From Caldifarciminota bacterium (lineage in GTDB: Bacteria; Hydrothermota; Tepidihabitantia; Tepidihabitantales; Tepidihabitantaceae): a DNA stretch of 5,744 nucleotides. Positions 1 through 5,744 of the stretch are shown here, piece after piece. Within the stretch, counting starts at the first letter, position 1; every line of letters starts with the position of its first letter. Location of the stretch: NCBI GenBank assembly GCA_011049385.1, contig DSBX01000070.1, forward strand, positions 1 through 5,744, in the 5' to 3' direction. Under the pieces are notes generated by a model. The model did no database searches and was not told where the DNA came from. It saw only the letters and a list, made by a program, of their open reading frames with translations. Position numbers and translations under genes: made by a program.

Positions 1-1
1 T

Positions 2-124
2 CTGTTGCCTGTCCTGGACCTTGACGAGGTGCTGGCCACGCGGGTATCATTCCTCACGTGCAAGCGCCGACCAGGGGGTCACGATGTGCCGTGGCAGACC
101 CGCAATACTGCGCATCAAGCTTGA
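2..124 (+). CDS. C-terminal end of an upstream protein (CheW-like?), truncated by window edge
   Basis: The frame starting at base 2 is open from the window edge to a TGA at 122-124 and gives 40 residues beginning LLPVLDLDEVLATRV. The first 22 codons have 18 G/C third positions, like the confident genes, and their composition looks coding; the following 18 codons are less convincing. The LPVLDLDEVL stretch resembles the end of CheW-type chemotaxis adaptor domains, where a hydrophobic strand is followed by LDLDxLL. That is a resemblance over about ten residues only, and the basic tail after it is not typical. The frame starting at base 3 is also open, to a TGA at 159-161 overlapping the proposed miaB GTG, but its Cys/Trp/Arg-rich product looks like a shadow. 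Existence of a gene end here is moderately likely; its function is a guess. Confidence 0.35.
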   Translation: MLPVLDLDEVLATRVSFLTCKRRPGGHDVPWQTRNTAHQA

Positions 125-147
125 CATCCTGTGCCCTCGCGTAGAAT
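121..147 (+). promoter_or_regulatory. Possible sigma70-type promoter before miaB
   Basis: A perfect -35 hexamer, TTGACA, lies at 121-126 and a five-of-six -10 match, TAGAAT, at 142-147. The spacer is 15 bases, shorter than the preferred 16-18, which weakens the call. Transcription would start near base 154, downstream of the GTG at 131 and about four bases before the GTG at 158. If real, this promoter would produce an almost leaderless miaB message starting at 158. It overlaps the stop codon of the probable upstream gene, as expected for a promoter squeezed between two genes. A chance match in this short region is possible. Confidence 0.27.
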
Positions 148-157
148 CTCGGAAGAC

Positions 158-1621
158 GTGAATCGATACTACCTGCAGGTCTACGGTTGCCAGATGAACC
201 AGTACGATGCCGGGTTGGTTCGGGCGTTGCTTGATGACGCCGGCTATATCGAGACGGAGGTCGAGGACGAGGCTGACTGCTGTCTCGTGCTGACCTGCGC
301 GGTGCGAAGCCATGCCGAGAACCGGGCTCTGGGCCGACTGGGAAGCCTCCGGGCCGGCGCACGACGGAAGCCGGGCCGGGTCGTCGCCATGCTCGGCTGC
401 CTGTCCGAGCCGGTTCGCGCGACGCTGGTCGAAGCACACACCGCGGACGTCATTCTCGGGCCCGACGAGTACCGACAGCTACCGGCCGCACTGGCCGCGG
501 CACGCGGGGCATCCCAAGAATCGGTAGCGACGGGTTCTCGAAACGATCGCGAATCCTACACAGGGATTCGTGCGCGATTCACCGGCGGCGTACGTGGCTC
601 GGTCACGGTGATGCGCGGGTGTGATAACTGGTGCAGCTATTGCATCGTCCCGCTGACCCGCGGGCGTGAGCGTTCCCGGCCACCGGCTGACATCATCGAT
701 GAAGCCCGAGCGCTCACGGACAACGGTGTGCTCGACCTCACCTTGCTGGGCCAGAACGTACTTGCTTACCGTTACGAAGGGACCGACTTCGCCGGCCTGC
801 TCGAAGGAGTTGCCGGCATTCCCGGTCTCAAGCGCCTGCGATTCCTGACGTCGCATCCCAAGGACCTTGATGAACGCATCATCCGGACAATGGCCGATAT
901 CCCGCTCGTCTGCCCGGATTTGCACCTGCCGTTCCAATCCGGCTCAGACCGTGTTCTCGAACTGATGAACCGACGCTACACCCGGGCCGAGTACCTGGCC
1001 CGGGTCGAAACCGCACGGTCCCTGGTCCCGGACCTCGGATTGACCACCGACGTGCTGGTCGGATTCCCGGGCGAAAACGATGAGGACTTCCTCGCGACTC
1101 TCGACCTTGTCCGTCAACTCCGATTCGACGCCGCTTACATGTTCCGCTACTCGGTCCGACCTGGAACCGCGGCCGAAAAACTTGGCCCGAAAGTATCCGA
1201 AGCCGAAGCCGGAACCCGGCTCTCCCGGCTGATCGAGCTGCAGAATCGGATAACCCGGGAGAGAAACCTGGAACTGATCGGCCGGGAATTCGAATTGCTC
1301 ATTGAAGCCCCGGCCCCACGCGGGCAGGCCATGCTCGGCAGGACCCGGAACAACCACACTGTAGTTGTGGATGAGGAGACTCCGGTCGGCACCTTCGCCA
1401 ACGTACGCGTCACCTCTCTTCGCGGCTGGACCCCGGTCGGACAAGTGCTTTGCGAGACACGTGGTGCCCCGGGCGAGAGCCGTAGCCCGTGCTCCTGCCA
1501 ACCGGGACCCGCCTTGGGTGTGAACGACGTATCCTGCGATCCCGCTAACAGACAGGGTTCTTGCTCCTGCGAGTCCTGCTCTTGTCCGTCTGCAATCGGC
1601 AGTTTCAAGATGGAGGAATGA
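158..1621 (+). CDS. miaB: tRNA-2-methylthio-N6-dimethylallyladenosine synthase MiaB, with Cys-rich C-terminal tail
   Basis: This radical-SAM methylthiotransferase converts i6A at position 37 of tRNAs reading U-starting codons to ms2i6A, acting in the cytoplasm after MiaA. The N-terminal domain (UPF0004) carries three cluster cysteines, C11 in VYGCQMN, C47 in LTCAVR and C81 in MLGCLSE. The radical-SAM CxxxCxxC is C155, C159, C162 (RGCDNWCSYC). LGQNV, LTSHP, HLPFQSGSD and DVLVGFPGE follow, then a TRAM domain at about 370-431. The SYCIVPLTRGRERSRP stretch and GCQMN favour MiaB over RimO or MtaB. The usual Asn of the NTC motif is Leu here. I prefer the GTG at 158 because it places C11/C47/C81 close to the E. 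coli positions (10, 46, 83) and follows GGAAG, though only two bases away. GTG 131 would add nine residues and has no ribosome site. After the TRAM domain come 56 extra residues with eight cysteines. The stop overlaps the next start. Confidence 0.96.
   Translation: MNRYYLQVYGCQMNQYDAGLVRALLDDAGYIETEVEDEADCCLVLTCAVRSHAENRALGRLGSLRAGARRKPGRVVAMLGCLSEPVRATLVEAHTADVILGPDEYRQLPAALAAARGASQESVATGSRNDRESYTGIRARFTGGVRGSVTVMRGCDNWCSYCIVPLTRGRERSRPPADIIDEARALTDNGVLDLTLLGQNVLAYRYEGTDFAGLLEGVAGIPGLKRLRFLTSHPKDLDERIIRTMADIPLVCPDLHLPFQSGSDRVLELMNRRYTRAEYLARVETARSLVPDLGLTTDVLVGFPGENDEDFLATLDLVRQLRFDAAYMFRYSVRPGTAAEKLGPKVSEAEAGTRLSRLIELQNRITRERNLELIGREFELLIEAPAPRGQAMLGRTRNNHTVVVDEETPVGTFANVRVTSLRGWTPVGQVLCETRGAPGESRSPCSCQPGPALGVNDVSCDPANRQGSCSCESCSCPSAIGSFKMEE
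1612..1616 (+). promoter_or_regulatory. Ribosome-binding site deciding the lapA start
   Basis: GGAGG lies four bases before the ATG at 1621 and one base before another ATG at 1618. The spacing favours 1621, though both ATGs are in the same frame and differ by one residue. The site lies inside the last codons of miaB, so ribosomes finishing miaB would arrive directly at it. It argues against the far upstream TTG at 1561 that would lengthen the protein by 20 residues. Confidence 0.7.
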
Positions 1622-1929
1622 TGGTTGTTTTCAGAATCGTCCTTGTGCTGGTTGTCTTCACGCTACTGCTGGTGCTGGGGCTGACCAACGCCCGCGTCGA
1701 AACCGACGTCAACGTCTTCGGTACAGCATTCGACGACATCCCGGTCGCCTACGTGATGCTCTACGGCTTCGCGTTCGGCGCAATGTGCGTCGGCGTGTTC
1801 TCGCTGGTATCGGAGGTTCAATTGCGCGCCCGCATCCGGCGCCAACGTCGGGAGATCGAGGCCCTGACCGAAGAACTCCACGCCTTTCGTACCGCCCCCC
1901 TTGACGATCAGCCAGGAGGTGAGCTGTGA
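1621..1929 (+). CDS. lapA: LapA-domain (DUF1049) small inner-membrane protein
   Basis: The 102-residue product has the layout of the LapA family. A first membrane helix spans about residues 4-22, followed by a short loop with NARVETDVNVFGTAF and a second helix at about 41-63. A charged C-terminal segment (66-88, RARIRRQRREIEALTEEL) is likely a coiled coil on the cytoplasmic face. The Asn after helix one, the V-x-V-x-F strand in the loop and the Gly/Ala-rich second helix are typical of DUF1049. In E. coli, LapA works with LapB in controlling lipopolysaccharide supply through FtsH-mediated LpxC turnover. Whether that applies here is unknown, since the family also occurs in bacteria without lipopolysaccharide. 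The start overlaps the miaB stop by one base (TGATG) and the stop overlaps the next gene by four bases (GTGA). The immediate TPR neighbour supports the family call. Confidence 0.82.
   Translation: MVVFRIVLVLVVFTLLLVLGLTNARVETDVNVFGTAFDDIPVAYVMLYGFAFGAMCVGVFSLVSEVQLRARIRRQRREIEALTEELHAFRTAPLDDQPGGEL
1914..1922 (+). promoter_or_regulatory. Perfect Shine-Dalgarno sequence for the TPR gene
   Basis: AGGAGGTGA at 1914-1922 is a full complement of the 16S rRNA 3' end. The GGAGG core ends six bases before the GTG at 1926. This fixes the start of the TPR gene despite the non-ATG codon and shows that this organism uses the canonical anti-Shine-Dalgarno. It lies within the last codons of lapA, so the two genes are likely translated in a coupled way. 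Confidence 0.85.
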
Positions 1930-2960
1930 CGATTCCGATTGTCATCATCCTCGCGCTGGCGGTCGTCGCGCTCTATCCACTCGTCCGGGAGTTTCTCCAG
2001 CGCCGCCGTACAACCGTACCCGCCTACGTCGAAGGGCTGAGAATGGTCGCCGACGGTCTTGACCGGGAAGCAATCCCGCACCTGAAAGACGCGGTCAAGT
2101 CCGACCCCGACAACATTGACGCCTGGGTGCGGCTCGGCGACGCCTACATTCGGATCGGCGAAGTTGACCGCGGCGTCAAGGTCCACGAGAACCTCGGGCT
2201 CCGGCGCAACCTCCGCCCCGATGATGAACGACGCGTGCTCGTCGCGCTCGCCCGCGACTACGAACGCACCGACCGCAAGCTCAAAGCCATCGCCACCCTC
2301 GAAGAACTGGCCCGGGGACGGAACCGGGACGCGGCCGAGCAACTGCTTCGACTCTATCTCGCAACCGGTTCTCACGACAAGTGCCGGACACTGATTGACG
2401 AACTCAAGCGCGGCGAGCGCGACCAGCACTGGCTGGCCGGTCTGGTCGCCGAATACGCCAAGGGCATCGTCGAACGGGACCCGGAAGCGGCCCGGGCGGC
2501 ATTCCAGGAATGCCTGCGGCTCGACCCCGGCACCGTAAAGGGCCGAGTCTACTTTGGCGACTTCCTGATCGAGCGCGGCGAACCGGACGAGGCGCTCCAA
2601 CGCTGGCAAGAAGTCCTCGAGACCGCACCCCGGAGCAACGCGCTTGTCCGGTCGCGCCTGGAACGGGCGTTGTACGAACTCGGCCGATACGATGAGGTCA
2701 TCTACTCCTACGAACGACTGCTGCGCAAGGTGCCCGACGACATCGGGCTCGCTGTCGCACTCGCGCTCATCCACCGCAAGAAGGGCAACTATGAAGAAGC
2801 GGTCGAGCTGCTGGCGCGCACCTGCAACGAGAAGCGGAACGAGCTGTGCAACGCAACGATGGCTGCGCTCGAACTCGACCGCGGCCGAACCGAGGCCGCG
2901 GCGCGCGTCATCGACGAACTCGTCGACCAGCTTCAGCCCGGCGGGACCACTGAGGCGTGA
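1926..2960 (+). CDS. Membrane-anchored tetratricopeptide-repeat protein, LapB-like, without rubredoxin domain
   Basis: The 344-residue protein starts with one hydrophobic segment (about 3-20, IPIVIILALAVVALYPLV) followed by a basic stretch (REFLQRRR). It should be anchored in the inner membrane with the rest in the cytoplasm. About eight TPR-like helical hairpins follow, roughly at 33-62, 64-97, 100-132, 134-165, 170-202, 203-236, 240-273 and 274-303. The clearest are around AWVRLGDAYIRIGEVDRG, YFGDFLIERGEPDEALQRW and ALIHRKKGNYEEAVELL. The first unit (YVEGLRMVADGLDREAI) resembles the start of LapB (YciM). The position directly after lapA matches the E. coli pair. E. coli LapB (389 residues) ends in a rubredoxin-type domain with paired CxxC motifs. 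This protein has none: its cysteines (C153, C196, C300, C308) are not so paired, and it stops after the repeats. It may be a scaffold in an envelope process, but I would not transfer the LpxC-control role with confidence. Start: GTG with a perfect ribosome site. Confidence 0.85.
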   Translation: MTIPIVIILALAVVALYPLVREFLQRRRTTVPAYVEGLRMVADGLDREAIPHLKDAVKSDPDNIDAWVRLGDAYIRIGEVDRGVKVHENLGLRRNLRPDDERRVLVALARDYERTDRKLKAIATLEELARGRNRDAAEQLLRLYLATGSHDKCRTLIDELKRGERDQHWLAGLVAEYAKGIVERDPEAARAAFQECLRLDPGTVKGRVYFGDFLIERGEPDEALQRWQEVLETAPRSNALVRSRLERALYELGRYDEVIYSYERLLRKVPDDIGLAVALALIHRKKGNYEEAVELLARTCNEKRNELCNATMAALELDRGRTEAAARVIDELVDQLQPGGTTEA

Positions 2961-2982
2961 CGGCGGAATCTCCCCGCACGCC
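2954..2982 (+). promoter_or_regulatory. GC-rich imperfect hairpin between the TPR gene and mutS
   Basis: The left arm, GGCGTGACGGCGGA (2954-2967), pairs with TCCCCGCACGCC (2971-2982). This gives 6 + 3 + 3 base pairs interrupted only by single bulged bases A2960 and C2964, with a three-base loop. The structure covers the TPR stop codon (2958-2960) and ends 14 bases before the mutS GTG. No T-rich run follows, so it does not look like a Rho-independent terminator. It could influence translation of mutS or mRNA stability. In DNA this rich in G and C some pairing is expected by chance. Confidence 0.4.
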
Positions 2983-2996
2983 GGGCAGATCAATCC

Positions 2997-5651
2997 GTGG
3001 CTAGCAGCACGCCTTTACTGGAACAGTACCGGCGCATCAAGCAGCAGCACGAAGGCGCACTGCTGCTATTCCGGGTTGGTGACTTCTACGAGATGTTCTA
3101 CAAAGACGCCGAGGTCGGCGCCAAGGCCCTTAACCTCACGCTCACCTCGCGACCACACGGGCACGGAAACCGCGTACCCCTTGCCGGTGTGCCCGCCAAG
3201 TCGCTTGACACTTATGTCGCCCGTCTCGTTGCCCGCGGATTCAGGGTGGCGATCTGCGAGCAACTCGAGCCGCCTTCAGCCCGCAAACCTGTGGTCCGCC
3301 GCAAAGTCGTTGAGGTCATCACCCCCGGCACATTGATCCGACCCGGCCTGCTCGAAGAGAAACGCAGCAACTACCTGATGGCGCTATCGCCGGCCGGCGA
3401 CACCTGCGGCATGGCTTTCGCTGATGTCTCGACGGGCGAGTTCCTGCTTGCCGAAGTGCCGTTATCATCGCTCGGCGAAGAAGTCCAGAAGATCGAACCG
3501 CGTGAGCTTCTCATCCCGGAGACCTGGCCCGAAGACCGGCGACTGCCCGATGGCATTGAGGTGACCCGGATCGAGGACTACTACTTCACCGAGGACTTCG
3601 CCTTCGACCGGCTCACCTCGCACTTCGGCGTCGCCGGTCTCGAAGGCTTCGGCGTCGGCGAGCTCACCCAGGCGATTTGCGCCGCAGCCGCAGTGCTTGA
3701 GTACCTTGAAAGAACCCAGCAGAGCGCCCTGCCCCACATCACTCGTCTGGCACCCTATCGCACCACCGAGCACCTGCTCATCGACCGAATCTCACGCCGT
3801 AACCTGGAATTGGTGGAACGGATTCATCCCGACCGCGACGCCGGTGAAGGCACGTTGCTGGCCGTGCTTGACCACACCGTCACCCCGGCCGGCGGGCGCA
3901 TGGTACGACGGTGGCTGATGGCGCCGCTTGTCTCACCCGCAGCAATCAACCTGCGTCTCGATGCGGTCGAGGAACTGGCCGAACCCGGAGCCGCACTCGG
4001 CCCGCTCCGCGATCTCCTCTCGACGATCGGCGACATCGAACGCGTAGCATCACGTATCGCACTCGAACGTGCGAACGCCCGCGACCTCGTCGGGCTGGGG
4101 AGCTGGCTGAGCAAGATTCCTGCGGTTCGCGCCGCTCTGGCCGGATGGCACGGCAAAGACGCGCCCGCACTCAAATCGGAACGGCTGACCGCCATTCGTG
4201 ACGGCATCGAAGACTTCTCCCCCCTTGTCGGAGACATCGGGCGGATCCTCGTCGAATCGCCGCCGCTGGCACTTAACGAAGGCGGACTGATTGCTCCGGG
4301 CGTCAATGCCGAACTCGACGAACTCCGCGACATCTCGCACAACGCCAAGGGTTTCATCGCCGAACTGCAGGAACGCGAGCGGAAGAACACCGGCATCCCC
4401 AACCTCCGGGTGGGCTACAACAGCGTCTTCGGCTACTACCTCGAAGTCACGAAATCCTGGCTCGGCCAGGTGCCGTCCGACTGGCTGCGCAAGCAGACGC
4501 TGGCCTCGGGCGAGCGCTACATCACGCCGGAACTGAAGGAGTACGAGACCAAGGTCATCCACGCCGAGGAACGCATCAAGACGCTCGAGTTCGATCTCTT
4601 TGCTGCCCTGCGCCGGCGCGTTGGGCAGGAAACCGAACGACTCATCCGCCTCGCGCTCCTGCTGGCCGAACTCGACGTACTGGCCGGGTTCGCTGAAGCC
4701 GCCCGGGAGCGCCGCTACATCCGCCCGGTCGTGGACGAATCCGGTCTCCTCGAGATAATCCGAGGACGGCACCCGGTGGTTGAGACTATGCTTGAGCGCC
4801 CGTTCATGCCCAACGACACGCGGCTTGACAACGATACCGAGCAGATCGCCATCATCACCGGTCCGAACATGGCCGGGAAGTCCACCTACCTGCGCCAGGT
4901 TGCGCTCATTGCGATCATGGCCCAGGCCGGCTCCTTCGTACCCGCGGCCCGCGCCCGGGTCGGGGTGGTCGACAAGGTCTTCACTCGTATCGGCGCCTCC
5001 GACGACCTTGCCCGAGGCGTCTCGACCTTCCTCGCAGAAATGACCGAGACCGCCAACATCCTCAATAACGCCACGTCACGTAGCCTGGTGATCCTCGACG
5101 AAGTCGGCCGGGGCACCGCCACCAACGACGGCCTGGCCATCGCCTGGGCCGCGGTGGAGCACCTCCACGGACCCGAAAACAGAAGACCCCGCTCGCTCTT
5201 CGCCACCCACTACCACGAACTGACCGATATCACCGTCCTTCTCCCCCGCGCCCGCAACTATAACTTTGCGGTCCGAGAGCGAACCAACGGGGTGACCTTC
5301 CTGCGCAAGCTCAACCCCGGACCGGCCGGCAAGAGCTACGGCATCGCAGTCGCCCGTCTTGCCGGGCTGCCGGCCGAGGTCATTTCACGTGCCCGCGAAC
5401 TGCTCGAGCGTTTCGAAGCCGGGGAGCAACGGGCGGTACTCGGGCTCCTGCCCGGCTCCGAAGCGGGCCGGGAGCCCGGGGAGTTCACCCGGGTTGCCGA
5501 GAGTCCGGCTGAACCTCACCCGGTAGTCAGCCATCTGCTGGAATCCGATCCTGACCACCTCTCGCCCCTCGAGGCGCTGACCTTGCTTGCCGAGTTGCGT
5601 CGGCTTGCCGGCGACAATAGGGCCTCTCCGTCTTCCCAATCCCGATATTGA
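2997..5651 (+). CDS. mutS: DNA mismatch repair protein MutS
   Basis: MutS binds mismatches and small loops in DNA as a dimer and, on ATP binding, becomes a sliding clamp that recruits MutL. The 884-residue product is full length (E. coli 853). The mismatch-recognition domain starts at once and holds the Phe-x-Glu wedge (F30-Y31-E32 in VGDFYEMF), which marks mismatch-repair MutS1 rather than MutS2. The connector domain follows, then the core (RRNLELVERIHPD, LDHTVTPAGGRMVRRWLMAP). The clamp contains VGYNSVFGYYLEVTKS around 473-487 and SGERYITPELKEYETKV. The ATPase has Walker A GPNMAGKST (622-630), GASDDLARGVSTFLAEM (666 on), Walker B ILDEVGRGT with D701 and E702, and H738 in FATHYHEL. The conserved C-terminal LSPLEALTLLAEL begins at 855 after a Pro/Glu-rich linker. 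No catalytic residue is missing. The GTG at 2997 is the only start between the preceding in-frame TGA and the FYE motif. It has no clear ribosome site, so reinitiation after the TPR gene is plausible. mutL is not visible directly downstream. Confidence 0.98.
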   Translation: MASSTPLLEQYRRIKQQHEGALLLFRVGDFYEMFYKDAEVGAKALNLTLTSRPHGHGNRVPLAGVPAKSLDTYVARLVARGFRVAICEQLEPPSARKPVVRRKVVEVITPGTLIRPGLLEEKRSNYLMALSPAGDTCGMAFADVSTGEFLLAEVPLSSLGEEVQKIEPRELLIPETWPEDRRLPDGIEVTRIEDYYFTEDFAFDRLTSHFGVAGLEGFGVGELTQAICAAAAVLEYLERTQQSALPHITRLAPYRTTEHLLIDRISRRNLELVERIHPDRDAGEGTLLAVLDHTVTPAGGRMVRRWLMAPLVSPAAINLRLDAVEELAEPGAALGPLRDLLSTIGDIERVASRIALERANARDLVGLGSWLSKIPAVRAALAGWHGKDAPALKSERLTAIRDGIEDFSPLVGDIGRILVESPPLALNEGGLIAPGVNAELDELRDISHNAKGFIAELQERERKNTGIPNLRVGYNSVFGYYLEVTKSWLGQVPSDWLRKQTLASGERYITPELKEYETKVIHAEERIKTLEFDLFAALRRRVGQETERLIRLALLLAELDVLAGFAEAARERRYIRPVVDESGLLEIIRGRHPVVETMLERPFMPNDTRLDNDTEQIAIITGPNMAGKSTYLRQVALIAIMAQAGSFVPAARARVGVVDKVFTRIGASDDLARGVSTFLAEMTETANILNNATSRSLVILDEVGRGTATNDGLAIAWAAVEHLHGPENRRPRSLFATHYHELTDITVLLPRARNYNFAVRERTNGVTFLRKLNPGPAGKSYGIAVARLAGLPAEVISRARELLERFEAGEQRAVLGLLPGSEAGREPGEFTRVAESPAEPHPVVSHLLESDPDHLSPLEALTLLAELRRLAGDNRASPSSQSRY

Positions 5652-5744
5652 CTGGCGGTGCTGGTCGGATCGGACGATTTGTGGTCCCAGGTAGCGAGCA
5701 GTGACGGTCTTCAAGGCTATGTGGTGCGACAGAGCCCTTCGGCA
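5652..5744 (+). other. Downstream stretch without a recognised gene; one frame open to window edge
   Basis: No terminator-like hairpin with a T-run follows the mutS stop. The frame continuing mutS past its TGA stays open to the end. A GTG at 5658 would begin a product of at least 29 residues (MLVGSDDLWSQVASSDG and on), with no ribosome-binding site. The W-x-x-V...DG..GYV spacing faintly recalls bacterial SH3 domains, but it lies too close to the proposed start for a complete domain. It does not look like a MutL N-terminus, which would show the IAAGEV motif. The other two forward frames stop within the stretch. A gene start here is possible but poorly supported. Confidence 0.2.

Noticed and set aside
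76..101. Inverted repeat GGGTC / GACCC with inner TGC / GCA, a possible terminator of the upstream gene
   Set aside because: The stem is short with a six-base bulge, lies inside the likely coding frame before its stop at 124, and no T-run follows.
944..1608. Long minus-strand open frames opposite miaB
   Set aside because: They are shadows of a strongly conserved gene, their products show no family motif, and GC-rich coding DNA readily gives such frames.
1561..1620. Extended lapA start at TTG 1561 giving a second hydrophobic N-terminal stretch
   Set aside because: No ribosome site precedes it, while GGAGG lies correctly before ATG 1621, and the shorter form matches the usual LapA layout.
1908..2993. 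A 361-residue minus-strand open frame opposite the TPR gene
   Set aside because: It mirrors the TPR gene almost exactly in extent. The + strand product has clear TPR periodicity, a membrane anchor and a perfect ribosome site, and the minus product has none of these.
2644..3336. A 230-residue + strand open frame spanning the TPR-mutS junction
   Set aside because: It is out of frame with two well-supported genes and its Ser/Arg/Thr-rich composition is typical of a frame-shifted shadow.
5451..5472. Inverted repeat CCCGGC / GCCGGG near the end of mutS
   Set aside because: It sits within a Gly/Pro/Glu-rich coding linker in GC-rich DNA, where such repeats are expected from codon composition.
1..5744. 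CRISPR array, tRNA or rRNA genes, insertion sequence, phage genes or toxin-antitoxin pair
   Set aside because: I looked on both strands and found no spaced direct repeats, cloverleaf sequence, transposase motif or terminal inverted repeats. Nearly all of the window is explained by four housekeeping genes.

Overview
The window is a compact, GC-rich bacterial housekeeping segment with every confident gene on the + strand. The order is tRNA methylthiotransferase (miaB), a small LapA-domain (DUF1049) membrane protein, a membrane-anchored TPR protein resembling LapB, and the mismatch-repair ATPase mutS. Coding density is very high, G or C dominates third codon positions, and three of the four genes start with GTG. 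A perfect Shine-Dalgarno sequence (AGGAGGTGA) precedes the TPR gene. The LapA/TPR pair fits a bacterium with an elaborate envelope, but the sequence alone does not let me name a phylum. I infer an uncultured or little-studied GC-rich lineage with low certainty.

Layout: bases 1-124 probably hold the end of an upstream gene (last residues vaguely CheW-like), followed by a possible promoter overlapping its stop. miaB occupies about 158-1621. Its stop overlaps the lapA start by one base (TGATG, 1619-1623). The lapA stop overlaps the TPR start by four bases (GTGA, 1926-1929). Such overlaps suggest one transcript and coupled translation. A 36-base gap containing an imperfect GC-rich hairpin separates the TPR gene from mutS (2997-5651). 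The last 93 bases contain no recognisable gene; the only frame open to the window end continues the mutS frame past its stop.

How the genes relate: MiaB modifies A37 of certain tRNAs and MutS detects DNA mismatches. miaB lies close to mutS in other bacteria too (for example Bacillus subtilis), so that part is known synteny. The LapA/TPR insertion between them resembles the Escherichia coli lapA-lapB pair, but the TPR protein lacks the C-terminal rubredoxin-type metal domain of E. coli LapB.

I see no new defence, mobile or biosynthetic system here. The most distinctive points are an eight-cysteine C-terminal extension on MiaB, the LapB-like protein without its metal-binding domain, and the hairpin with no clear ribosome-binding site ahead of mutS.
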